Part shown: positions 34,074-43,097 of the stretch, piece by piece
Position numbering within the stretch: the stretch's first letter is position 1
Layout of the letters: each line of letters begins with the position of its first letter
From: Massilia agrisoli
GTDB taxonomy: Bacteria > Pseudomonadota > Gammaproteobacteria > Burkholderiales > Burkholderiaceae_D
Direction: 5' to 3'
NCBI RefSeq assembly: GCF_020831365.1
Contig: NZ_JAJHPV010000013.1
Location: forward strand, 496,001-560,000
Length of the DNA: 64,000 bases
The notes under the pieces: model-generated
Seen by the model: only the letters and a program-made list of their open reading frames with translations
The model's database searches: none
What the model was told of the DNA's origin: nothing
Position numbers and translations under genes: made by a program

Positions 34074-35660
34074 ATGAGTTTACGATTTGCGCGCCTGTTT
34101 GCCGGTTCGGTCCTTGCAGCAGCCGTCAGTGCCGCCTGGGCTGCCGGGCAGGAGGCAGAAGCACCCATCCGCTTCGAGATCAGCCGCTTTGCCGTCAGCG
34201 GCAACAGCCTGTTGCCCGCGTCCGAAGTCGACGCCGCGGTGGCGCCGTTCAGCGGCAGGAACCGCGACTTCGGCGACGTCCAGCGCGCGCTTGAGGCGCT
34301 GGAAGCGGCTTTCCATGCGCGCGGCTACAAGGTGGTCACGGTGAACCTGCCGGAGCAGGAACTGGGCGGCGGCGTGGTGCGCCTGGACGTGACGGAGCCG
34401 AAGATCGGCCAGGTCAAGATCCGAGGCAACAGGGTGTTCGACGAGGCCAATGTGAGGCGCAGCATGCCGGCGCTGGCCAGCGGCGCCACGCCAAACCTTG
34501 ACGAGGTCTCGGCCAACCTGAAGCTCGCCAACGAGCACCCGTCGCGCAAGATCAACCTGCAGCTGCAAAGCGGCGAGAGCGACGACGTGGTCGACGCCAG
34601 CCTAAACGTGGTCGACGAAAAAGCGTGGCGCGCCATGCTCAACCTCGATAATTCCGGCACCCGCCAGACCGGCAAGACGCAGGCCGGCGTGGTGTTGCAG
34701 CACGCTAACCTGTGGGGCCGCGACCATTTGGGCAGCTTCCAGTACACCACCACGGCCGAAAAGCCGGACCAGGTCAGCGTGTACGGCCTTGGTTACCACA
34801 TTCCCTTGTACGCGCTGGGCGACTCGGTCGACCTGTTCGCCAGCTACTCGAACGTGGACTCGGGCGTGGTCAGCGCCGGCCTGTTCGACCTGGGCGTCAG
34901 CGGCAAGGGTGCGACCTTCGGCGCCCGCTACAACCATGTGCTGGCGCGCCGCGGCACGCTGGAGCCGCGCCTGGTGTATGGCCTCGACATCAAGGCTTAC
35001 AAGAACGACGTGCTGTTCGCCAGCCAGAACTTCGGCAGCGACGTCACCGTCCGCCCGGCCAGCGTGGCCTGGCTCGGCAATGTGGCGCTGGGCGAGACCG
35101 CGCAGGCCAGCTTCTCGTTGGCGGCGGTCCAGAACATCCCCGGCGGCAGCCGCGGCGGGCGGGCCGACTTCGAGCGCGCGCGCGCCGGCGCCGACGATAG
35201 TTATTCCATGCTGCGCGTGTCGGGCGCGTATTCGCGCATGGTCGCACAGGAATGGCAGCTGCGCGTGCTGCTCAACGGCCAGTGGACCGACGATGCGCTG
35301 GTGTCGGGCGAGCAGTTCGGCGCCGGCGGCAACGCCTCGGTGCGCGGTTTCGACGAGCGCGCGCTGTCGACCGACTCGGGAGCCTTCGCCAACTTCGAGC
35401 TGTATTCGCCGAGCTTTTGCACCAACAGCCGCTGGCAGTGCCGCGCGGTGGCGTTCTATGACGCCGCCTACGGCGAGCGTAACAAGGAGCTGCCAGGTGA
35501 GCTGAGGAGCACGGCCATCGCCGGCGCCGGCCTTGGCCTGCGTATCGCGATGGGAACCAGCATGAATATGCAGTTGGACTACGGCCATGTGGTGCGGCCG
35601 GGCGCTATCGACACCACGAGCAGTAACAAGCTTCACGTCCGCGTAGGTATCGCCTACTAA
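34074..35660 (+). CDS. TpsB outer-membrane transporter (ShlB/FhaC/HecB family)
   Basis: About 528 residues from an ATG at 34074, giving a normal signal peptide (SLRFARLFAGSVLAAAVSAAWA). It has a POTRA domain (about residues 30-105; RGYKVVTVNLPEQELGGGVV) and a second POTRA-like stretch, then a beta-barrel rich in aromatic turns ending with a terminal strand (SNKLHVRVGIAY). It should export the TpsA protein encoded 15 bp downstream through the outer membrane. The ribosome site is weak; an in-frame longer start at 33918 would run through the CAACAT cluster and is rejected. Confidence 0.9.
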   Translation: MSLRFARLFAGSVLAAAVSAAWAAGQEAEAPIRFEISRFAVSGNSLLPASEVDAAVAPFSGRNRDFGDVQRALEALEAAFHARGYKVVTVNLPEQELGGGVVRLDVTEPKIGQVKIRGNRVFDEANVRRSMPALASGATPNLDEVSANLKLANEHPSRKINLQLQSGESDDVVDASLNVVDEKAWRAMLNLDNSGTRQTGKTQAGVVLQHANLWGRDHLGSFQYTTTAEKPDQVSVYGLGYHIPLYALGDSVDLFASYSNVDSGVVSAGLFDLGVSGKGATFGARYNHVLARRGTLEPRLVYGLDIKAYKNDVLFASQNFGSDVTVRPASVAWLGNVALGETAQASFSLAAVQNIPGGSRGGRADFERARAGADDSYSMLRVSGAYSRMVAQEWQLRVLLNGQWTDDALVSGEQFGAGGNASVRGFDERALSTDSGAFANFELYSPSFCTNSRWQCRAVAFYDAAYGERNKELPGELRSTAIAGAGLGLRIAMGTSMNMQLDYGHVVRPGAIDTTSSNKLHVRVGIAY

Positions 35661-35675
35661 GGTAAGGATCAGACC

Positions 35676-38600
35676 ATGAACAACAATACGAAGCTCAAAT
35701 TCATTACCGTGCTGGTGGCGGGCTGTTTCGGCGCCGCCCAGGCAGCGCCAACTCTCCCGACCGTGGTGAGCGGGCAGGCCACCTTCGGCCAGCAGGGCAA
35801 TGTGTTCACGATTACGAACACGCCGAACGCGATCATCAACTGGCAGTCGTTCTCGGTGAGTTCGGGCGAAGTGACCCGCTTCGTACAGCAGAACGCGGAC
35901 AGTGCGGTACTGAACCGCATCACCGGCCAGGACCCCAGCCAGATCCTCGGCGCGCTGCAATCGAACGGCCATGTGTTCCTGCTTAATCCGAATGGCGTCA
36001 TGTTCGGACGCGATGCGCGCATCGACGTGAACGGCCTGACGGCGTCCACCCTCGGCCTGTCCGACGCGGACTTCCTGGCAGGGCGCCGCAACTTCAGCGC
36101 CGGCGCGGTGGCGGGCAAGGTCTCGAACCAGGGATCGATCACCACGCCGCACGGCGGCAAGGTGTTCCTGATTGCGGCCAGCGTGGAGAACAGCGGCATC
36201 ATCAACGCGCCGAATGGCGAAGTCGTGCTGGCCGCGGGCCACTCGGTCCAGCTGGTCGACAGCGCCAACCCCGACCTGCGCGTGGTGGTCGACGCGCCTT
36301 CCGGCGAAGCGGTCAACCTGGGGCAGGTGGTATCGCAGGGCGGCAAAATTGGTATCTACGGCGCGCTGGTACGCCAGCGCGGCGTCGTCAACGCCAACAG
36401 CGCGGTGCGCGGCGCGAACGGCAAAATCGTGTTGAAGGCCAGCGGCGACACGCTGCTCGAAGCAGGCAGCAGCACCAGCGCGACTGGCGCGGGCACGGGC
36501 GGCAATGTCAGCGTCCTGGGGCAGCGCGTTGCGCTGACCGGCGACGCGCGTATCGACGCCAGCGGCGCCGAAGGCGGCGGTACGGTGCTGGTCGGCGGCG
36601 ACTTCCAGGGCAAGAACCCGGCAGTGCAGAACGCGCGCCAGGCGTGGGTTGGCAAGGACGCCAGCATTCGGGCAGACGCAAGCGGCGCGGGTAATGGCGG
36701 CAAGGTGATCGTCTGGTCCGATGACGCAACCCGCGCTTTCGGCACTATCTCCGCGCGCGGCGGATCGGCCGGCGGAAACGGCGGCATGGTCGAAACCTCG
36801 GGCCACTACCTCGACGTGAGCGGTGCGCGCGTCGATGCCGGTGCTGGCAAAGGCGACAGCGGTACCTGGCTGCTCGACCCGCTCAACATCATCGTCGATT
36901 CCGGCGGCGACCAGCCGCTCTCCGACGCCGACACATTCAGCAAAAACCCCGACCAGACGACTCGCATCGCGCCATCGCTGATCAACAGCGCGACGACCAA
37001 GGTGATCCTGCAGGCGACCAATAACATCGACTTCAACAGCGCGGTAACGATCGCGTCGGGTGCGGGCTCGTTGCGGGCAGAGGCGGGCAACGCGATCAGC
37101 GTTAATGCCACGATTTCGGCCAACGGCGGCGACCTCGACTTCCGCGCCGGGAACAGCTTTACGCTCGCGGGCGGGGCGTCGCTGGACAGCACCGGCTATA
37201 TCGACATCAAGACCGACAATATCGTCCTTAACGGTACCATCGGCACCCTGGCCACACGCCCGAACGTGTCGTTCACGCCGTTCTCCGCCGATCGCCCCAT
37301 GCGTATTTCGAGCACCAAGGCCACCGGCGAACTGACGCTGTCGCCCACTGAGCTGAACCAGATCACGGGCTTCGGCATCAATATCGGCAGCAGCGCCAGT
37401 TCCGGTGATATCACGGTAGGCGCCAACTACACGGCAGCGGCAGGCAAGACGCCGAACCTGGTGCTGGAGACGAGCGGCAGCATTCGCGTCCAGGGCATTA
37501 TCGACCTGTCGACCCACCATCCGGACAGCCACGCGGTGCTTGGCCGCTATGGCGTGTCCAGCGGCGGCATCGAGGTGATCGAGACAAGCGCCATCAAGTC
37601 CGCTTCGATCGTCGCGCGCTCGGACAAACTGGTTCTCGGCGGCGAACTCGATGCCGGCGCCGCCGGGAATATCACCATCATGCCGCACAACGCGGCCACC
37701 ATGATTTCGCTGGGCGGCACCGCTTATGACGAAACGGGCATGCTCGGCCTGTCCAACACGGAGCTGGGCAAGCTGAGTTCAGGATCGCTGACGATCGGCG
37801 GCAACGATGGCCAGTCGGGCCGGCTGTCAGTGGTGGGCACCGCCAACCTCGAAGGCGCCGGCAAGGTCGTGCTCGATGCTGGCGAGGGTAACGTGGACAT
37901 CAACGGGGCGCTGAAGACAAGCTCCCAATTGACACTTGTATCGTTCAACGAGGTAGCGCAAAGCGCCGATGGCATCATCACCGCGCCGTCGCTTGATGCG
38001 CGCGGCAGCCTGGTCGACCTGGGGCAGGCCAACGTAGTCAACGCGATTGCGGGCAGCGCCAGCAGCGGCGCCTTCCATTTTGGCTCGGCCGGCAACCTGG
38101 TACTGGGCCGCGTGCTGCAGTCCAGCGCGGACAGCACCGATTCGATCACCATCAAGAGCGCAGGTACGCTGAGCATCCCGCAATTCGATCCATTCGAGCC
38201 GGATGCGCGCGCGCGGGTACGGTCAGGTGCGGGCGCTGTCCGCCTGTCCAGCACTGGCGCGATGACGATCGACGGCAGCGTTGAATCGGAATCGGGCAGT
38301 ATCGCGCTAGAGGCGGGCGCCGATGCAGTGCTCAAGATTAGTGCGACCGGCACCGTGAGCTCCACCACCGGGGATGTTTCGCTCAAGGCCAAGCGTGTCA
38401 CGAACACCGGGTCGGTGACGGCGCCGGCCGGCAAGGTGAGCACCAGCGAAACCGCAGCACCGCCGGTTCGGCCGCCTGTGCAACCTCCGGTGCAGCCGCC
38501 GGTTACCCCGCCGGTTACCCCGCCGGTGACCCCGCCGGTCATCCCACCGGTGACCCCGCCGGTCACGCCGCCGGTAACGCCCCCTGTGACGCCACCGGTG

Positions 38601-39131
38601 ACGCCACCCGTGCCGCCGGTCGTTACGCCGCCGGTGGTCGTGCCACCGGTCGATCCAACGCCGCAGGGACCGACCATCGACCAATGCGTCACAGCGCCTG
38701 GCACGCCAGGCTGCTCGTCGGTGTTGCCTTCGCTGAGCCAGTGCACGATTGCGCCATCGACGCCGGGCTGCGCGGTTGTGCTGCCGACGCTGGCGCAGTG
38801 CGTTGCCAGTCCTACCCTGCAGGAATGCTCCGCGATCCTGCCGACGGTGTCGTCCTGCGTCGCGAATCCGACGGCGCCTGGCTGCGTCGTGGTCCGGCCG
38901 GTACCGACCCAGACGCCAGGCGAGAACACATTGGCGACGACCTTGCAGCAGCAGGTTGGCCTTGGTCAGCAGTCCGTGACGGCGGCCGCGCCGCCAGCGC
39001 CTCCGACCCAGCCAGCGGAAGAGAAGAAGACCGAAGCAAAAGACAAGGACGACCAGGCGCGCCTGGCCGACAAAGAACCACCAAGTGGAGCCAAAGATGA
39101 GAGCCCTCGTAAAAAAACGTACTGTAATTAA
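35676..39131 (+). CDS. TpsA large exoprotein (filamentous-hemagglutinin type) with proline stalk and cysteine repeats
   Basis: A 1151-residue exoprotein. The signal peptide is followed by a TPS secretion domain with the LLNPNGVMFGRDARIDVNGL box, as in HMW1 and FHA. A beta-helical passenger runs to about residue 925. A proline stalk of PPVTPPV-type repeats (about 928-994) leads to four C-x8-C repeats (about 1005-1078), then a charged tail ending in YCN. The partner TpsB lies upstream and a FecR-domain gene overlaps the end by 35 bp. It is likely a surface adhesin; the cysteines suggest an anchor or a disulfide-linked tip. Codon usage does not differ visibly from neighbours. Confidence 0.9.
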   Translation: MNNNTKLKFITVLVAGCFGAAQAAPTLPTVVSGQATFGQQGNVFTITNTPNAIINWQSFSVSSGEVTRFVQQNADSAVLNRITGQDPSQILGALQSNGHVFLLNPNGVMFGRDARIDVNGLTASTLGLSDADFLAGRRNFSAGAVAGKVSNQGSITTPHGGKVFLIAASVENSGIINAPNGEVVLAAGHSVQLVDSANPDLRVVVDAPSGEAVNLGQVVSQGGKIGIYGALVRQRGVVNANSAVRGANGKIVLKASGDTLLEAGSSTSATGAGTGGNVSVLGQRVALTGDARIDASGAEGGGTVLVGGDFQGKNPAVQNARQAWVGKDASIRADASGAGNGGKVIVWSDDATRAFGTISARGGSAGGNGGMVETSGHYLDVSGARVDAGAGKGDSGTWLLDPLNIIVDSGGDQPLSDADTFSKNPDQTTRIAPSLINSATTKVILQATNNIDFNSAVTIASGAGSLRAEAGNAISVNATISANGGDLDFRAGNSFTLAGGASLDSTGYIDIKTDNIVLNGTIGTLATRPNVSFTPFSADRPMRISSTKATGELTLSPTELNQITGFGINIGSSASSGDITVGANYTAAAGKTPNLVLETSGSIRVQGIIDLSTHHPDSHAVLGRYGVSSGGIEVIETSAIKSASIVARSDKLVLGGELDAGAAGNITIMPHNAATMISLGGTAYDETGMLGLSNTELGKLSSGSLTIGGNDGQSGRLSVVGTANLEGAGKVVLDAGEGNVDINGALKTSSQLTLVSFNEVAQSADGIITAPSLDARGSLVDLGQANVVNAIAGSASSGAFHFGSAGNLVLGRVLQSSADSTDSITIKSAGTLSIPQFDPFEPDARARVRSGAGAVRLSSTGAMTIDGSVESESGSIALEAGADAVLKISATGTVSSTTGDVSLKAKRVTNTGSVTAPAGKVSTSETAAPPVRPPVQPPVQPPVTPPVTPPVTPPVIPPVTPPVTPPVTPPVTPPVTPPVPPVVTPPVVVPPVDPTPQGPTIDQCVTAPGTPGCSSVLPSLSQCTIAPSTPGCAVVLPTLAQCVASPTLQECSAILPTVSSCVANPTAPGCVVVRPVPTQTPGENTLATTLQQQVGLGQQSVTAAAPPAPPTQPAEEKKTEAKDKDDQARLADKEPPSGAKDESPRKKTYCN
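38461..38658 (+). repeat. Tandem coding repeat (proline-rich stalk of TpsA)
   Basis: A run of about 12-bp units (CCGCCGGTTACC-like) that encodes the Pro-Pro-Val/Thr stalk. It lies entirely in frame inside the TpsA gene. The near-identical units suggest slippage-prone length variation. Confidence 0.8.
38690..38905 (+). repeat. Four C-x8-C repeats at the C-terminal end of TpsA
   Basis: Coding repeats of about 22 codons: QCVTAPGTPGCSSVLPSLS, QCTIAPSTPGCAVVLPTLA, QCVASPTLQECSAILPTVS and SCVANPTAPGCVVVRPVPT. Each has two cysteines eight residues apart. They resemble the cysteine hooks known at the C-termini of some TpsA adhesins, but here in four copies. Confidence 0.75.
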
Positions 39132-39858
39132 TGTCCTGCTGTTTTCCGCGATGGTCGCGGTGACAGCGCTGACGTGGGCAGGCCAGGTTGCCGGCACAGT
39201 CGTCCACCTGAGCGGCCCGCTGCTGGCGAAAAAAGCTGACGGCTCGGTCAAGATCCTGGCGCGCAAGTCGGAAGTGGAGCAGGGCGACACGCTGGTGGCG
39301 GAGAAGGGCACCTATGCGCAGATCCGCTTCATCGACAACAGCGAAGTCACGCTGCGGCCCGAGACGACCTTCAAGATCGAAGCGTTCGCCTACGACGAGG
39401 CCAAGCCCGACGCCGACAGCGCCAGCTTCAAGCTGGTCAAGGGCGGCCTGCGTTCGGTCACCGGCCTGCTCGGCAAGCGCAACAAGGAAAAGTTCTCGCT
39501 GAAGACGCCGACTGCCACCATCGGTATCCGCGGCACCACCTTCGTTGCGCAGTATGTCGGCGCGCCGCCCGTAACTGCGGGGCCTGCAAGCATGCCCACG
39601 CCTGGAACGGGGATGCCGCCAGGCCTGCACGTGCATGTCATCGATGGCTTGATCGTGTTATCCAACACGGGCGGTTCGCAAAACTTCGCGGCCGGCCAGT
39701 TTGGTTTCGTCCGCAGTAACGTTGCGCCGCCGGTCATCGTGCCGAACAACCCAGGGCTGAAGTTCACGCCGCCGCCTGTCTTCAACACCACGGACGTTTC
39801 TGGCAACGCCGCGGCCGCCCCCCAGAGGGCGGAAGCAGTGGACTGCGAAGTGCGCTGA
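39097..39858 (+). CDS. FecR-domain periplasmic protein
   Basis: A 253-residue protein from an ATG at 39097; the GGAG 8 bp upstream is the best ribosome site, and it overlaps the end of TpsA by 35 bp. It has a signal peptide (VLLFSAMVAVTALTWAGQVA) and a FecR-type domain (GQVAGTVVHLSGPLLAKKAD, VAEKGTYAQIRFIDNSEVTL, TATIGIRGTTF). Its C-terminal tail is proline-rich with a single Cys near the end. FecR-domain proteins without a sigma factor are often linked to CHASE2 cyclases, one of which lies upstream in this locus; any working link is inference. Confidence 0.8.
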   Translation: MRALVKKRTVINVLLFSAMVAVTALTWAGQVAGTVVHLSGPLLAKKADGSVKILARKSEVEQGDTLVAEKGTYAQIRFIDNSEVTLRPETTFKIEAFAYDEAKPDADSASFKLVKGGLRSVTGLLGKRNKEKFSLKTPTATIGIRGTTFVAQYVGAPPVTAGPASMPTPGTGMPPGLHVHVIDGLIVLSNTGGSQNFAAGQFGFVRSNVAPPVIVPNNPGLKFTPPPVFNTTDVSGNAAAAPQRAEAVDCEVR

Positions 39859-39876
39859 TAAAGCTGCGCGCATAAA

Positions 39877-39910
39877 AAAACCCTGTACACCTCGCGGTGT
39901 ACAGGGTTTT
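39877..39910. terminator. Strong bidirectional terminator between the FecR gene and phoH
   Basis: A near-perfect 15-bp stem (AAAACCCTGTACACC / GGTGTACAGGGTTTT) with a TCGC loop, with A and T runs on both sides. It ends both converging operons. Confidence 0.9.
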
Positions 39911-39929
39911 TTATTATGCGATTGAAGTC

Positions 39930-41732
39930 TTACAGCACTTCGCTCGCGTGGTCCGCCAGGCGTGAACGCTCGCCGCGCGCCAGCGTGACGTGGCCGCTGT
40001 GCGACCAGCCCTTGAAGCGGTCGACCACGTAGGTCAGGCCGCTGGAGCCTTCGGTCAGGTACGGCGTGTCGATCTGCGCGATATTACCCAGGCAGAGGAT
40101 CTTGGTGCCAGGGCCGGCGCGGGTGACCAGGGTCTTGATCTGCTTCGGCGTCAGGTTCTGCGCCTCGTCGATGATCAGGAACTTGTTGACGAAGGTACGC
40201 CCGCGCATGAAGTTGAGCGACTTGATCTTGATGCGTGAACGGATCAGGTCCTGGGTCGCCGCGCGGCCCCATTCGCCGCCTTCGCCATCGGACTTGTTCA
40301 GCACTTCGAGGTTATCGTCGAAAGCGCCCATCCACGGCGACATCTTCTCTTCCTCGGTACCTGGCAGGAAGCCGATGTCCTCGCCGACCGGCACGGTGAC
40401 GCGGGTGACGATGATCTCGTTGTACAGCTTGGTCTCGAGCACCTGCGCCAGGCCGGCGGCCAGTGCCAGCAGGGTCTTGCCGGTACCGGCCTGGCCGAGC
40501 AGGGTGACGAAGTCGCATTCCGGATTCATCAACAGGTTCAGCGCAAAGTTCTGCTCGCGGTTGCGGGCAGTGACGCCCCACACGTTGTTCTTGTTGTGGC
40601 TGAAGTCGCGCAGGGTCTGGATGACGGCGGTCTTGCCGTTGATCTGCTTGACCTGGCCGTAGAACGGCGCTTCGCCGCTTTTCGGCTCGAGGAACACGAA
40701 CTGGTTGACCAGCAGCGTGGGAATGACCGGGCCGGTCATGCGGTAGAACGTGGCCGAGTAGCCGTTCTTGTTCTCCTGCCACGACTCCATGTCCTTGCCG
40801 TGCTTGTTCCAGAAATCGTCCGGCAGCTGGACGATGCCCGAATACAGCAGGTCGGTGTCTTCCAGCACATGGTCGTTGAAGTAGTCTTCCGCAGGCAGGC
40901 CCAGCGCGCGCGCCTTGATGCGCATGTTGATGTCCTTCGACACCAGCACGATGGCGCGGCCCGGCAGTTCCGCTTCGAGGTTGCGCACCACGCCGAGGAT
41001 CTGGTTGTCGGCCTTGCCCTGTGGCAGGCCTTCCGGCAGGCCAGGACCGGCTTGCAGGCGGGTCTGGAAGAACAGGCGGCCCTTGGCGTCCTTGTTGCCC
41101 AGCTTGGCCAGCGGAATGCCCGCCTCGATGGCGTCGTCGTCGATGCTGCCGACCAGCGCGTCCAGCGTGCGTGACACCTGGCGTGCATTGCGCGCCACTT
41201 CGGACATGCCTTTCTTGTGGTCGTCGAGCTCTTCCAGCGTCATCATCGGCAGGTAGACGTCGTGCTCTTCGAAACGGAACAGCGATGTCGGGTCATGCAT
41301 CAGCACGTTGGTGTCGAGCACGAACATCTTGGTCAGGCCGGTCTGGTCCGCCAGGCGGCTGGCAGTGGATTTGACCGGCATTTCCACCGGCTTGTGCTTG
41401 GCCGGGTGCGGCAGCTCGTTTTCGGATGGCTGGCGGGCCTTGCCGCGCGCTGGCTTGACGGCCGGCTCGGCCTTGGCCACTGGCGCGGCAGCTTGCGGCA
41501 CAGCAGCAGGCGCGGCCGCTGGCGCCGCCGCTGGCGCGGTCAGCAGGCGGGCGGTCTTGCGGCCTTTGGCCGGCTTGGCGATCACTTCGTCATTGACCGG
41601 CTCAGGCACGGCGGCCAGTTTCGGCTTGGCGGCGGCGACGGCACGCGCGCCGGTTTTGCCAGCTTCCGCTTTCGGGTAGTCTGCGACCGGCAGCAGTGTG
41701 GCCGGCTTGGTTGGTATTTTTGGTAGTGGCAT
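39930..41732 (-). CDS. PIN-PhoH (PhoH2-type) protein
   Basis: A 600-residue protein with an Ala/Pro/Lys-rich N-terminal tail (about residues 1-125), a PIN domain (KMFVLDTNVLMHDPTSLF, EELDDHKKGMSE) and a PhoH ATPase domain with GQAGTGKTLLALAAGLAQVL and FLIIDEAQNLTPKQIKTLVT. PhoH2-type proteins are RNA helicase/nuclease fusions. The lysine/alanine-rich tail is unlike the core and may bind RNA or be disordered. The gene is convergent with the FecR gene. The N-terminal 130 residues have no domain I recognise. Confidence 0.9.
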   Translation of the reverse strand: MPLPKIPTKPATLLPVADYPKAEAGKTGARAVAAAKPKLAAVPEPVNDEVIAKPAKGRKTARLLTAPAAAPAAAPAAVPQAAAPVAKAEPAVKPARGKARQPSENELPHPAKHKPVEMPVKSTASRLADQTGLTKMFVLDTNVLMHDPTSLFRFEEHDVYLPMMTLEELDDHKKGMSEVARNARQVSRTLDALVGSIDDDAIEAGIPLAKLGNKDAKGRLFFQTRLQAGPGLPEGLPQGKADNQILGVVRNLEAELPGRAIVLVSKDINMRIKARALGLPAEDYFNDHVLEDTDLLYSGIVQLPDDFWNKHGKDMESWQENKNGYSATFYRMTGPVIPTLLVNQFVFLEPKSGEAPFYGQVKQINGKTAVIQTLRDFSHNKNNVWGVTARNREQNFALNLLMNPECDFVTLLGQAGTGKTLLALAAGLAQVLETKLYNEIIVTRVTVPVGEDIGFLPGTEEEKMSPWMGAFDDNLEVLNKSDGEGGEWGRAATQDLIRSRIKIKSLNFMRGRTFVNKFLIIDEAQNLTPKQIKTLVTRAGPGTKILCLGNIAQIDTPYLTEGSSGLTYVVDRFKGWSHSGHVTLARGERSRLADHASEVL

Positions 41733-41970
41733 CAGTGTCTCAATCTAAAAATGTCCGGGGATAGCCAGCAGCGTGCACGCAAGCGAGGCCTGCGGCGGCG
41801 TAGTTGAAGAACGGCTGGGGCGAATTACGTGGGCGCTGTTCGAGCCCGGAAGATGACCGGGCCGGCAGGCCGCCAGATTGGAATGATGCAAACGGTATAA
41901 AGCGTTGACTCAAAATGGGCTGGTGCAATCAGGTTGTACAGCAGGTTGATCAACAAATTAGCCGGGCGAG

Positions 41971-42441
41971 TCAGGGCTGGCTACGTACAAATTCCAGCAC
42001 CTCGTCCGCGTGATTTGGAACCTTCACGCCACGCCATTCTTTCACCAAATTACCATTAGCGTCAATGATAAACGTACTGCGCTCGACCCCGCGAACTTGC
42101 TTACCATACATATTCTTCATCTTCATGACATTGAACTGGTTGCAGACCGCTTCTTCCGGGTCGGAAATGAGTTCAAAAGGCAGGCCCAGCTTGGACTTGA
42201 AGCCTTCGTGCGAGCGCAGCGAATCGCGGCTGATGCCGTAAATTTCGGTCTGCGCCTTTTCAAATTCCGGGTACAGCTCGCGGAAGTTGATGCTTTCTGT
42301 CGTGCAGCCGGGGGTATTGTCCTTCGGGTAGAAGTAGAGCACGGTGTAACGGGCAGGGCGGCCCGCCAGTTCGAAAGTCTTTTCGCTGGTCATCGGCGCG
42401 GAAAAGTTCGTTACGGGTGCTGCGGATGGGCTGTCGGCCAC
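41971..42441 (-). CDS. bcp: Peroxiredoxin (BCP/PrxQ type)
   Basis: A 156-residue protein from a GTG at 42441 with AGGAG seven bases upstream; longer frames have no ribosome site. The peroxidatic Cys is in NTPGCTTESINFRE. BCP/PrxQ usually has a second Cys five residues later, but here that position is Ser/Ile-Asn, so it is a one-Cys-like or atypical form; a second Cys sits in EEAVCNQF. It should reduce hydroperoxides. The region between this gene and phoH (41733-41970, 238 bp) holds no feature I can support beyond possible promoters. Confidence 0.88.
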   Translation of the reverse strand: MADSPSAAPVTNFSAPMTSEKTFELAGRPARYTVLYFYPKDNTPGCTTESINFRELYPEFEKAQTEIYGISRDSLRSHEGFKSKLGLPFELISDPEEAVCNQFNVMKMKNMYGKQVRGVERSTFIIDANGNLVKEWRGVKVPNHADEVLEFVRSQP

Positions 42442-42563
42442 AGGTCTCTCCTGAGATGGTCGGCGCTGATTTTCGTGCCCCCAATCAGCGCGGCAGGGGG
42501 AGGGCAATATGGACAACCTGGCAAATATGGGGGCGCTGGCCCCGCAATCAAGTTGTCGGCTGC

Positions 42564-42938
42564 TCAGCGCTCGATAATCAGGGCGAGCGTGACCTTGCGG
42601 CCTTCGCCCATCAGGATGTTATAGGTGCGGCAGGCGGCCTGGCTGTCCATGCATTCGACGCCGATGCGGCGCGCCGACAGGCTGGCCACCAGGCGCGGGT
42701 GCACGAAACGCTGGCGCGCGCCGGTGCCGAGGATGACCACGTCGGGCTGGTCGGCTTCGATCTGCTCGAAATGTTCGGCGGCCAGGCTCTCGAAGTCGGG
42801 CACAGGCCAGGGGCGCGGCGCGGTTTCCGGCATGACGATCAGGCTGAAGTCGAAATGCTCGGCGTTGATTTCCACCCCGCTATCGTCATAGCCGGTAACG
42901 GTCTGGTATTGTTTGGTGGTGCTGGCGTGAAGCTTCAT
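42564..42938 (-). CDS. Mth938-like domain protein
   Basis: A 124-residue protein starting MKLHASTTKQYQTVTGYDDS at an ATG at 42938, consistent with small Mth938-domain proteins (DVVILGTGARQRFVHPRLVA; ECMDSQAACRTYNILMGEGR). A far longer frame reaching 44321 overlaps alaA on the other strand and is rejected. The family is found next to alaA or in respiratory-chain assembly (NDUFAF3-like) contexts; function here is not known. No clear ribosome site. Confidence 0.85.
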   Translation of the reverse strand: MKLHASTTKQYQTVTGYDDSGVEINAEHFDFSLIVMPETAPRPWPVPDFESLAAEHFEQIEADQPDVVILGTGARQRFVHPRLVASLSARRIGVECMDSQAACRTYNILMGEGRKVTLALIIER

Positions 42939-43097
42939 TGGTAGGGCGCGTGGTTGTTGCAGGGCTTTGCCTGCGTGGGGCATAGCATGCCACAAACAGT
43001 TATAAAGCGCTAATTTTCGCGATAAGTTGATTAAATGGAGCGCTTTCGGCAGAATGGGTATTTTTCGCACTGCAACATACGCGCCACCAAACAGGGA

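Noticed and set aside
34602-37688. A 1028-codon open frame on the minus strand
   Set aside because: It is antisense to TpsB/TpsA, which carry clear signal peptides, POTRA and TPS motifs; composition of the antisense product is low-complexity and domainless.
38461-38658. Tandem DNA repeats that could be taken as a CRISPR array
   Set aside because: The repeats are in frame, have no unique spacers and encode the Pro-rich stalk of TpsA.
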